From Paracentrotus lividus (Eukaryota; Echinodermata; Echinoidea; Camarodonta; Echinidae), in contig CALNVZ010000174.1 of NCBI GenBank assembly GCA_940671915.1, positions 21,880,432 through 21,944,431 of the forward strand: 64,000 nt of DNA. The letters run 5' to 3'. How positions within the stretch are numbered: the stretch's first letter is position 1; each line of letters starts with the position of its first letter. Made by a program: the position numbers and the translations under genes. The notes beneath the pieces were generated by a model that did not search any database, was not told where the DNA came from, and was given only the letters and a program-made list of their open reading frames with translations. Below, piece by piece: positions 10,155 to 19,952 of this stretch.

Positions 10155-13100
10155 CATTTTTAAGATCTAGATAGATTATTCATATCTATTATATTTTATT
10201 TATTGATTTAGGCCGTAGGCCTAGTACTTATGTTATTATTTCTCAGGAAATTATTTTTGTTTTTCCCCTAGAGTTTTATTTATATTAGTCTAATTTACCC
10301 TATAATGTTTTTTTAATTGTATTCATACTTATAATTGTATTTTCAATAATAATTATTTGCAGAGGGTGTAGTAGAGGGGTAGGCCTATGCAGCAACTCGT
10401 GTATTGGCAGAATATACCCTTTGTGGATACGAAATCGGGCTCAGGCCCCTTAATTTGCTTCTTTTTTTTTAGCTCCGCGCAGCTTCGCGCTCGCTTACAG
10501 GTAAATGAATAAGTTAGGCACATAAACCCTTTGCTGGTACGGCTATGTTTGTTAATTTTCTATATTTCATTATGCAAAGCTTGTATTATTTGCTGAGGTA
10601 ATTCGGCGCAACCCCACAAAATCGGCCCTTTTTTTGCCCCCTTCTTGTGTGTATATAGATTACAAAAAACACTTCTCGGTTTACCTCAAAAGTTTCCGCT
10701 CGCGCTACGCGCTCGCCTGGAATTGTATATTGCTAGGAAATTTGGCGCGCAACCCCCCTAATCGCGCCGCTTTTTGGCCTTCTATATATGTGATAGGCCC
10801 TATAGATAAAAAAAAAAAAAAAAAAAAAAAAACCCTCTTGGGTTTGCCTCAAATTTTTTTCCGGCTCGCGCTGTCGCGCTCGCCTGGAATTGTATATATT
10901 TGCTGAGGAAATTCGATAACAACCCCTATTATCGGCCCTTTTTCGCCCTTCTTTGTGTGTATACAGTCAAAAAAAACACAGGCGTTCTGGTTTACCATAA
11001 ATTTTCCGCTCGCGCCTTCGCGCTTCAGCCTGAAAATTATATATGCTGAGGAAAATTCGGCGCACCCCCACCCAGCGAAAAGTTTTTTGCCCCTTCTTTG
11101 TGTGTTATTAAGATACAAAAAAACACAGTTTCGACTTTACCTCAATTATTTTGGGCAATATGATGTCTGCTGGACCACGAACTTCATCCCCCCCCCCCAC
11201 ATTCGAGGACCTGTCTACGCAACTGGATAGAATAAAGATGCAATTAAGATTACAACAACACAAACGTATCTTATACGTAAGTGTCTGTGTGACTGTAGGC
11301 ATAACGTTTGTATATATTGTCGGGTATGTAAATAGGCGATATATCATTCCATGATTAGGAAGGATGCATGGCAATCACTTAGGGGGCACGTCACACTGAG
11401 GTTTCGTTCTAGTAACGTTCTTGCCCGTTCTTGCCCGTCTTTAAAAATTGCTGAACGGGTTTTGGTTCGGTTGGAAACTTATAACTTTTGAAAAATAATT
11501 CTTAAATACGTACTAGGCAGTTCATAATAGTTTCGTTAGTCAATTCCGTCTTTATCGCCGTCCAGCAATACGTTGTTATCCTCAGTTTCTGACCGGGGGT
11601 AAAGGGCTCGTTCACTCTATACCGTTCGTAGCAACGTCCAAACCCGTCACTAAAAGTGACCTATGCGCAGCATGATAAAGAGTGAGATACCATGTTCGTA
11701 GTACGTCCTTACTTGTTCAGAGTAAGTCCTACCGCTTTAAGGAAACGTTTGTTCCTACGTTTAATTTTAGAACCTTGAACCAGTACGATTTTTTTAAGCA
11801 TAGTTAAAAATAAATTGGAATGCCTTTTCCGTTCTCTCCGTTCGGGCCCGTTTCGCCAGAGTTCGTAAACAGATTGTAAACGGTCTGTAGCTAGATCCTA
11901 AAAGGTCCCTGCATACGTTCAGTTCCGTGTGTAAACAGATTAGGGCCCGTCACACCAAGAACTTACCTAGAACGCAGTGAGAACTAGCTCAGTGTGACGG
12001 GAAATTATGACTGCCGTTTCGTTTTAAAAATTGAAACGTGATATTCCGTAGTAACGTCGCTTCTCGTTCAGAGTAAGTCTACCCGTTTAAGGAACGTTGT
12101 CACTATGTTTAATTTTAGAACTTGAATAATTAATATACAATGCTCGTTGTATGACGTCCTAGCACATCTTTAGAACGATTTAAGTACGGCAATTTCGTTT
12201 GTAGTAGGCTACGTCCATCTCGTTTCAGGTACGTGCCATCCCGTTAAATTTTAGGACGAGATGGGCGCCCATTTTTTTGAACACTTTTTTGGAAAATCCG
12301 ACCGAGCTAGTCCATGAAGTTCGTAAAACAGATCGTAAGAAGTATTACTGACGTCCACTCAGTTTACACACAGACTATGCCCGTTCGGCAAAATTTGCAA
12401 GGACGTAGTAGGAACGAGCTAAGTGTGACGGGGGTATAAAGAACTTTGTTTTTTATGTTAAGCATTTTTCCCATCACTAATTAACCCAACATCAGGTATA
12501 TAATTTCATCATCAACCATGAAGATTTTTTGGTTTTTTTTTTTCAATAAAAACATACCGAGTATAATAATATTTGTAATGACAATGGCCCAGCTACTACT
12601 GTCATGCCTAAACTGTCTTATGACAAGCACAGCTAGGACACTTTAAGGTAGATATGAAAAAAGAATGGGGATACATCGAGGATGGACATGGGCCTACTGT
12701 TTGTGAATTAGGGGGAGAGCAGACCAATGGGACGTCTGCTGGTATGCCCCCACCTATTTGAACCATGTACATTTGCAGACCAGGGGGGCATTTCATGAAA
12801 GACCCTGTTAGTAGAGCTGTTTAGCCCCAAAATTTAGGCGAATTGTGCAAATTTTGACTAAAGCATGAAATTTCTACCAATGGTCGTACATGCCATAACA
12901 TTCATTTTAAGATCGGGAGAGGTAAGTCCAGATTTGACCTCTTATGACGTCTCAGAGGTCAATGACCTTCGAGAATATCATAAATATATTGATATTGTCG
13001 CATTATTCTCTGTGAAATGACATGATAAAAATAAGTAAACATCATATCATGTTTACAAGCTCAAAATTATGGGTGGTATTCAATCCCGCAGAACGTCTCC

Positions 13101-16100
13101 GACTTTGTGGTTTTCGTCGCGAACGTCTCTAACGTGACTCCGCGACATTTTCACAACTTGTCTCAAACCTAAAAAAAATGTCAAATCTGTCTCCAAAACT
13201 TGCAAGGCTTCTGCATACAATTATCTAAGCCGACGTGGACAAATCTTCCACAAGTCCACGAGGAATCTCGGAGACCTCTCATGAGACTCTCCCGCGACAA
13301 GTTCAAAACCTCTCAAAGCACGCGTTTCCAAACTTCTCAAATAGTCCCAAATCGTCTCAATTTAGTTCCGCATTTCCGTGGACTGCAGACAACTTCCGCA
13401 GGGACTGAGGAGCGTCCTTGTAGACATTTCGGAGACTGTCTCCGGACATAGTTCAAACCGTATCCAAGGACCGTTTCCAATACGTGTCAAATTAGTTCAA
13501 GTATAGTTTGCGCGAGAGTGAATAGGATACATGCAGGTAATTTTGGTGCCCCCTAAGATCATTTTGCCTAATTTGCATTAAAATTACAAAATACACACAG
13601 TCTATCTTTTGTTTATTATGGAATCAAAAACTACTGCTCTAACTTTTTAAGTTAGAAACAATTATCACCAACGACCTCACTGATCCAATATTCAACAATG
13701 TTGACTTCATCACAAATGACCATATTAACTGATATGAGGTAATATGGCATATGTATTTAATGTATTTTTAAAAAACTACAGTGACTCTAGTAGGTCTGAA
13801 TTTGCTAAAAATGTTGAAAATCTGTTAACTTTAAAGATTATGATTGGAAATTTAAGACCCTTCCAGTAAATCTTGGACTATATATTCATTTATTTTTATT
13901 TTTTATAGACTTATTTTCTTTTCAATATATTTTTTAATATTCTTCCAATTATAACAATCAGTATATAGGCCATAGATTTATGATTAATACTGTAATATAC
14001 CCAAAAAAATCGTAGCAAGAGAATGCTTCCCTCCATTCTAATACCTAATTACCGTAGAATCATTTCCGCCGATTGTAGGGCTGACCATCATACTGCACTT
14101 ATGTTGCTAGTCAAGCAGCATTCAAATCCATGTCATGGCAACCACTTCATCACACAAATTGACCCTGTGACACGCAGTACTATGATCAAAATTAAAAATA
14201 AACTTATCTAAATATACGAACAAGTTGAGTTACCCCCTCAAACTACTTTCACCATCAATCCGTGAATAGATCAATATTTTAACATCAAGGGTGTAAAAGA
14301 ATGCCGTAAGTTTTTACCTAGCCTTGTTAGGGTGTTTGGCATCAATTCCAGAGAAATTTCAGCATCAGATGCTCTCACGACCGATAGATTTTCGTATAGT
14401 TACGGCGTGAAAATAAATAGCGCACGGCTACAGGTACAATTTGTACTTGCCGTCATCGAGCCTCGACTATACCTCGAGATAAACTATCCTCAGGATAAGC
14501 AAGGGGACCGTCGTGAACCCGACTCGGAGCAGCAACAGCCGTCGGGGTTAATAATTCTTTAGGAATACAATCCTCTCGAGAAGAAAACCCCGCATGTTCC
14601 GTGTACCAACATCAGTTCTGCCACCTTTCACCCGCCTCTCGTGTACAGCCTTCTCCAAAACAATCCACCTTCCTGATGAAGATATGATGGTCATGTGGTC
14701 CTCACAAAGCTCGGGATTCACAGGAAAACGACGTATTTATAAGAGGTAACGAAATTCCCTCGGCCATCAGTGCTACTGGAAAGTATTGTTTTATATTAGA
14801 GTGACGTGCCTATGGCTGTAATAGTATTATTAGGCAACCTTTGACCATGCGGAACCATTGTATAATAATAATAATAATAGTGGTAATAATAGCAATAATT
14901 CAAAATTTTTAAAGCGCTCTTTTCTGCCTAAAATGCACCCAAGCGCAAAAACAAAGGTATAAACTTTTTGATAACTACCAATGCTTAAGTTGCAAAAATG
15001 AACTGCTGAACAGACTAAATACGTAGATTGTACATGGAATTACCAAATTTTAATAACAGCGAAAATTGAATTTTTTTAATATTTTGAGGTCCAATAACCT
15101 TTTACAGCCCTCAGAACGTGAAAGGTAGAACCTGTAATTGAGTATCAGTTGCTTCTGGAAAGAAATGGTCTAATTTATAACAAAAAATAAATAAAAATAT
15201 AATACATTATAGCAATGTCCTCCTTTACAATAACGCACATAATATTCTATTTTGAGTCATTAGAGCCTTGACCTTTCATTGTTTCAGAGTTCAAATATAA
15301 AACCCTGTTTATAATTACTAATGCTACAGTCAACAGCAGACACTTACGTTGAGTTACATATCAATTCTACTCTATGTAAAATGTAAAGTTAACGGTATAC
15401 CAATGTGTGGGATTAAATCGTAATTAAACAAGCGCGTCCAATTATCTAAGAGGCCAGACGCAACAAAGTGACGTTGCGAAATACGAGCTGAGAAGCGCAG
15501 AAATCTATACAGCTGGCTGCAATAACAAAAACTTCGGCGTAAGAAGACTTCCCTGCATTCGAATGTTATCGCCCGTCGCGTGATGGATAACAAATACTGC
15601 GTGAGGTGAAGAAATTTATGAACTTTTCTCATGGTTTTAATTAGTTAGATGCTTCAGACCAGATGTTGAGGAAAAAGACATTTTGGAAAGCCTATAATGA
15701 TTGTGCTGAAGTTTTAATCAGAACCTGTATTTTACATAGATTGATGCTCCAAACCAGAGAGATCTCGCAAAGACGCCGTTCGCATTATTTTCTATGCGAT
15801 ATGCATGTGATTTGCGTAAAACATTGACCAATCGAGAAAAAAATCCCTTATAATAAGTTCAAAGTGACAGCGACTTTTCTTTTAACCAATTGAATAAATA
15901 TACCATTAATGGAAAGCTGAGAATCAACCTTTTAAAAACCGTGTGATCATTAAAGTGTAATATAATAATGCGGTCATTGAGGAGCACGACTTTGAAGCTG
16001 CATGAGCTGTTCTGGGCTCAAAATTGCCATATTGTACAGGAATATGTTCTGACAGGCTTTCGAATTGATTCAGTGACAGGACTTTTTTTTCCCTTTGCAA

Positions 16101-18220
16101 TAAGTTATCCCTATTTCTGAAAAATACAGCTGTGAACGTTACTCAATCAAAATTGATCATTTCTTTGAAAGGGTAGTTGCTCGCCACAGATAAAGAAAAT
16201 AAAGTGAAAAAACAGTCCAAAAACAGAAAAAGTAAATGGGAGCGTTCGCTTTGAGTAGAATGGTAGCGCCCTCTATCTCTTAAGTTTACAACTAGAATTG
16301 ATATGCGTCCGGTTGCGTCCAAAAATTATTTTCTTTTCTGCGAATCCCCACGGATGCTTACCCGTCATAGTCAGCAGTGGAAATATTGATAATTTCGTTC
16401 ATCCAGTAAAACAAAGAAATACATAAGAAAGAATAGAATAGAAGAAGAAGTAAGATTAAAACAACACAAACGTGTCTATACGTACGTGTCTGTGTGACTG
16501 CATCTTAATGGTGGTATATCACTTCGCAGAAATTACTTTGAGATGGTTTGGCAACGGCTGAATTGGATACGGTTTTGAAATTTGTCGCAGAGACGTCTCC
16601 GAAACGTATTCCAGACATCTCCTCAGTCCCCACGAAGATTCATGAGTCGCTGGAATCAGGGAAATTACATTGAGACGGATATGGGACTATTTGAGACAGT
16701 TTGGAAACGGCTTGGAGACCGTTTGAAACTTGTCGCAGAGACATCTCCGAGACGTCTCCTCATTCCCCGTGAAGTTTCATGAGTCGCGGGAATAGCAGAA
16801 ACTATATTGAGACAGAATGATATGGGACTATTTGAGACAGTTTGGAAACGGCTTGGAGACGGTTTTTACACTTGTCGCGATTACGTCTCTGAGAGGTCTC
16901 CGAGGTCCTCATGACTTGTGGAAGATTTGTCACGTGGTCTAGATTTGTAGCAGAACGTCCCGCGAGTATTGGAGACAGATTTAAGACTGTTTTTTAAAGC
17001 TTTGAAGCAGTTCTGAAAATTGTCGAGGAAACGTCTCTGAGACGTCTCCGCGACGGAAAAAAAAGTCTCGGAGACGTCTCTGCGAATTGAGATACCGCCA
17101 TAATCATTGATTGTTACATAAAATGCATGTTTCTTACATTATTATCATGCCATTCACAGAGAATTGACCTTTAAATATCAAAATATCAATATTTTGATAT
17201 TTAAAGGTCATTGACCTCTGGAGGTCATCAGAGGTCAAACCTGACTTACCTCCCGATCTTAAAATGAAAGTTATGGCATATACTATCATTGGTAGAAATT
17301 TCATGCTTTAGTCAAAATTTGCACAATTATTCGGCTAAACCGCTCTACTATGTCGGACATTTTATCCAACAAATTTGCTCTCAGCCAATTAGATGCAAGC
17401 ATTTCAGTAGCTTATAACAGTTTGTCGGATAAAATGTCCGACAAGTCCTTTGATGAAATGCCACCCAGGCTGACTCCGCAGCCGATGTTGTATAATAACA
17501 GTAGCGGATCCAGCATCAGCTTCGCAAAGGATTTTATCGGCACATGCCCAGAATGATAGAGCCGCTATTGTCACCGGACAATTGGACCAATTAATCATTA
17601 GTCACAGAAGATGCTGAATCCGTGCCTGATATAATGCAGTAACCCGATAAGGGAGAAGAAGAAGAAGCATATTGGTCATACTCACTTTGCCTTCCTGGTA
17701 TTCTATCGGACCATTCCTGCACCATGAAGGCGTGTTCTGGAGCGCCAATCTCATAGGTGTCCTCGAGAATAGAGTTAGGTGGAATGCTGAAGTTCCGCCA
17801 CGTTCCTAGATTCTCGATGGTACATGTGTTGTAGTTGTGATTGATGACGTACTGTATTCCTTCGTTGTACAGCATGATGTACTCGTACGTTCTGATAACA
17901 CAACGTGGTAAAAACCATAAAAACCATGACAAAAGCTCCCGAGTTTCCCGTTTATTCAATAGGCTTTGTGGGTTTCAAAATAAAGGGTCTCTATAATTGG
18001 AGTAAAAACAACAATAAAAATATTACTTTGGTATGGTTTTAGAACTTTATTGAAAATCCAATCTGAAATGTCCTAATCAATACCATATTTCGATGATTTA
18101 AATCCAAAAGAAATCTTTCAGATAGCCCGCCCCCTTACCCCTCCCCTCTCCCCCAATTTTCAGTGATCTCGTTGTTTAACATTCCCAGAACACACACAAA
18201 ACAAAAACAACCCCCCCCCC

Positions 18221-18251
<31 letters not shown>

Positions 18252-19673
18252 ATCGCTATAAAAATTGGCAACAGCTGTGAGATGTCCATAGTGTTGCTAC
18301 TTTGCCACGCGTGTTCTATATTATTTTATGATAAATTTTCAATTTATTCGTAAAGTTTTGCTCATAACTTTCCCTCAGTTGAATTGCTGGAAATATGTTG
18401 CATTTCATAAAATGAGAAATTGTAATGACATATCAAAAGAAAAGTGACATCTTACATGAATTTCAACATTCGTGAATATCTTCTTTCTATAGTAAAAACC
18501 TACTTAAAATGTTTGTTTTTTGTATATTTATAGATGGGATGCTGATATTACAATATTTGTATCGATGCAATAGCATTTTGCCATCAATATAAAGTTAAAA
18601 TTTATCATAAAACAATATAGACCATGCATGGCAAGTAGTGAACCTATGATATCACAGCTATTGCCAATTTACTTTAATATATTTATTTTATTGAATAGCT
18701 GAACAATTTTCTCTCTCTCTCTCTAAAGAAATAAGAAAAGAAAAAAAAAGTGAATTTTAGAAAGAGTGAATTTCTAGTAAAATTTCGAGTGAATTTGGAG
18801 TAAATATATTTATTTTCCTTTATTTTGGAGTGACGTCAGATTCGGGTGATCCCTTCAGTCACTTCCAAATAAACGAAAAAAATATTTTCACTCAAAATTC
18901 GGTTGAGGTTCTCTCGAATTTCATTCTCCCTCCTGATATTCACTCCTTTAACAGTAAATATCTTACTGTTCTTTTCTTCAAGAGAGAGTAGATTTGACCA
19001 ACTAATGGCTAATAATAATATTAAACAACAATGAGTTAATATATCTAACCATCCACTTACCAGACCCCTTAAGTTGGTGTCCTACTTTAATTTGACCCAT
19101 TGTATTTTAAGAGTGTATAATCACCTACCTCTTTCCTGGAAGTTGTGCGTGTTTAACCTCTATGATCCTCTTTCTTCGATTTATTCCATCGAAGGAGATG
19201 TTGAATCGGTTGTTGATATCGAGGATGTGGTCCCACTCGCTACCTCTGCCCTCCCATTGCTCAGCAGTCTGGCATGGGGTGGCGCCCACGGCAACTCCAG
19301 AAGATTGATGTGGTACTGTCTCGTTTGTGGTTGGCTGGGGCGCGAGTGTAGTGTCGACATACTTTGGTGGAGAGATGTCAATGGCATAACCCACTTCATT
19401 TTTCGATGGTTTGTAGCCAAATTTCTTTGGATCAACCGGTTTAGGATTAACCCATGTCCCTATTTCATTCTTTCCGAATTTCTTTTGATATAACGGTTTC
19501 GGATTGAAATGGTTACCTAGTATGTCATTCTTTCCGGCCTGTTTGCTGACACTTTTGCCAAAGAATTTGCTCTTCAGAAAAGATTTGAAGAAGTTGTTAC
19601 TCTCGGCCTGTCCCGGTGCAAGAGCAATGGATGCTAATATCAAGACGACTACAACTTCTCGAGATGGCGACAT
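9120..19673 (-). CDS. Ependymin-related secreted protein, 3 exons, 373 aa
   Basis: Exons on the minus strand are 19129-19673, 17686-17891 and 9120-9490, with GT-AG introns of phase 2 and phase 1; the total of 1122 nt is exactly 374 codons. Residues 1-23 are a signal peptide. Residues 24-125 form a family-untypical segment with repeats of NPKPxxxKKFG and KNE(I/V)G. The ependymin-like core runs from about 132 to 306: CQTAEQW, RFNISFDG, the segment with NTCTIENLG, and WP plus VFTPPAFC near its end. Cys134, Cys205, Cys263 and Cys306 match the four-cysteine pattern of the family. Residues 307-373 are an acidic tail with five Ser-Gly pairs (SGDGSGDD and similar). Typical family members are about 200-230 aa, so both ends are extended. 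Start: ATG at 19673 has a good context (GTCACCATG); the reading frame upstream offers only non-ATG codons. Ependymin-related proteins are extracellular, lysosomal or calcium- and glycan-associated; the exact role here is unknown. Confidence 0.88.
9762..11305. mobile_element. CTACAGTCACACAGACAC-TIR element, interrupted copy
   Basis: The ends are CTACAGTCATACAGACAC on the left and GTGTCTGTGTGACTGTAG on the right. The internal sequence GTCCGGTTGCGTCCAAAAAT matches the copies at 15320-16505 and 54334-54545. The element is split at 9933 by an inserted 1.3-kb hAT-like element. Confidence 0.85.
9933..11225. mobile_element. hAT-like element carrying a mirror-repeat array, 8-bp TSD GATAGAAT
   Basis: The ends are CAGGGGCGTAGACAG and, inverted, CTGTCTACGCAACTG. 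The 8-bp direct repeat GATAGAAT flanks the element (9925-9932 and 11226-11233), and the uninterrupted sibling copies show the site was continuous before insertion. A G tract follows the left end and a C tract precedes the right end. In between are about five degenerate units of 140-210 bp, each with a GCTCGCGCTTCGCGCTCGC-like core. No transposase is present. An 8-bp target site and CAnGG ends fit the hAT superfamily. Confidence 0.85.
11382..12434. mobile_element. CGTTC-rich element with GTCACACT-type ends
   Basis: GGGGGCACGTCACACTGAG on the left and AGTGTGACGGGGG on the right are inverted ends. Internal inverted copies (GGGCCCGTCACACC near 11943 and CAGTGTGACGGG near 11992) suggest two overlapping or nested units. 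The arms are filled with CGTTC, ACGT and AACG motifs. No coding potential is seen. The larger element at 25429-28887 is similar in style. Confidence 0.6.
13070..13500. repeat. GAGACGTCTC-type repeat, left arm
   Basis: Starts GGGTGGTATTCAATCCCGCA and continues with CGTCTC and GAGAC variants. It is the inverted counterpart of 16509-17100. Confidence 0.6.
13527..14830. mobile_element. Inverted, diverged copy of the 24239-25104 element
   Basis: Begins GATACATGCAGGTAATTTTG followed by CCCCCTAAGATCATTTTGCC, the end sequence of that family in reverse orientation. The block near 14300-14400 reads, on the minus strand, like 24355-24440 including the VRASDAEISL-like frame. The right boundary is uncertain. 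Confidence 0.6.
14831..15319. other. Intronic sequence, possible SINE-tail remnant
   Basis: (AAT)n followed by AAAGCGCTCTTTTCTGCC near 14865-14935 resembles the tail of the SINE at 3426. The remainder shows nothing recognisable. Confidence 0.4.
15320..16505. mobile_element. CTACAGTCACACAGACAC-TIR element, second interrupted copy
   Basis: The left end ATGCTACAGTCAACAGCAGA and the right end GTGTCTGTGTGACTGCAT match the family. It is interrupted after GAGTTA by the CATATCAATTC element; the copy at 9762 reads straight through this site. Confidence 0.8.
15357..16305. mobile_element. CATATCAATTCTA-TIR element, copy A
   Basis: The perfect inverted ends are CATATCAATTCTA and TAGAATTGATATG. The interior is AT-rich; a minus-strand frame (15372-15632) shares RHFVAS and YDL(I/M)PH-like residues with copy C, but this may only reflect DNA similarity. 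Comparison with 9780-9830 shows GAGTTA joined directly to CGTCCGG in the empty site, so no target duplication is visible. Confidence 0.85.
16509..17100. mobile_element. GAGACGTCTC-rich MITE or arm with both ends
   Basis: GGTGGTATATCACTTCGCAG on the left and TGCGAATTGAGATACCGCC on the right are inverted termini. The interior repeats GAGACGTCTC-like palindromes and TTGAGACAGTTTGGAAACGG blocks (two near-identical blocks at about 16685-16765 and 16805-16885). Confidence 0.7.
17686..17891 (-). CDS. Ependymin-related gene, exon 2
   Basis: The acceptor is TGTGTTATCAG and the donor is A|GTGAGTATG. 206 nt, in phase 2 and out phase 1. Encodes the core segment with NTCTIENLGTW and EHAFMVQEWSD. Confidence 0.88.
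18261..18670. mobile_element. MITE with AAATTGGCAACAGCTGTGA ends
   Basis: The left AAAATTGGCAACAGCTGTGA and the right TCACAGCTATTGCCAATTT are inverted copies. The arms extend further with ATGATAAATTTT and AAAATTTATCAT and a shared CTATATTATTTTATGAT region. About 410 bp and non-coding. Confidence 0.75.
18750..18970. repeat. GAGTGAATTT-motif inverted cluster
   Basis: GAGTGAATTT-type motifs on the left half face TTCACTC and GTCACTTCC motifs on the right half around a centre near 18850, resembling a small motif-repeat foldback. Confidence 0.45.
19129..19673 (-). CDS. Ependymin-related gene, exon 1
   Basis: Encodes the signal peptide (VVVVLILASIALAPGQA), the Lys/Pro repeat segment and the first part of the core with Cys134. 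The donor is AG|GTAGGTGA at phase 2. Confidence 0.87.
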
Positions 19674-19741
19674 GGTGACCAAATGAGTCTTCCTCGCGAG
19701 TGAGTGAGTGAAATGGTGAGTTTTGCAGGTATGATTGGGTC

Positions 19742-19751
19742 TTTATATATA
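19742..19751 (-). promoter_or_regulatory. TATA box of the ependymin-related gene
   Basis: The minus strand reads TATATATAAAG about 70 bases upstream of the ATG at 19673, which would place the transcription start near 19715 with a short 5' UTR. The spacing supports the exon 1 model. Confidence 0.6.
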
Positions 19752-19952
19752 CAACCAAGTTATAATTAATTAGTTTCTATTCTGCAATTACCAACAGGTC
19801 CGCTATCTATAGTTTGAAGTCTGTCTACATGATAAGAAGGCATGATGTTTCCGTCTATGGAGCAATTAGTGTAGATACATAGATAATTATACATGTTATA
19901 TAATTGTTTATAGATAATTATATAGTTTCGATTCAGTTGTCATCATGTTAAC

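Larger units (their letters stand above)
12809..17350. mobile_element. TAGTAGAGC-TIR element with long arms, itself host to further insertions
   Basis: The left end TAGTAGAGCTGTTTAGCC and the right end GGCTAAACCGCTCTACTA are inverted copies. The similarity runs about 250 bp inwards on each side (CATGAAATTTCTACCAATGG, then TTAAGATCGGGAG) and then into GAGACG-rich sequence on both sides (13070-13500 and 16509-17100). The middle, 13527-16505, holds later insertions. No transposase frame was seen. Confidence 0.75.
12778..17475. mobile_element. Short MITE (GGCATTTCATGAAAG ends) split by a 4.5-kb insertion
   Basis: The left piece at 12782-12808 (GGGGGGCATTTCATGAAAGA) and the right piece at 17351-17475, whose inverted end has CTTTGATGAAATGCCACCC, form one palindromic element with GTCGGACATTTTATCC arms. 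The insert at 12809-17350 lies inside it. TGT is present on both sides of the insert. Confidence 0.65.
17892..19128. other. Intron 1 of the ependymin-related gene
   Basis: Contains C10A29 at about 18211-18249, a MITE at 18261-18670 and a GAGTGAATTT-motif region at about 18750-18970. No exon-like sequence is evident. Confidence 0.7.

Noticed and set aside
15372-15632. Gene encoding the RHFVAS-containing frame
   Set aside because: The frame is shared only with another copy of the same transposon, spans one of its ends and has no conserved start or exon signals.
19074-19493. Plus-strand open frame of 139 codons
   Set aside because: It is antisense to exon 1 of the ependymin-related gene, whose signal peptide, splice donor and family residues support the minus strand.
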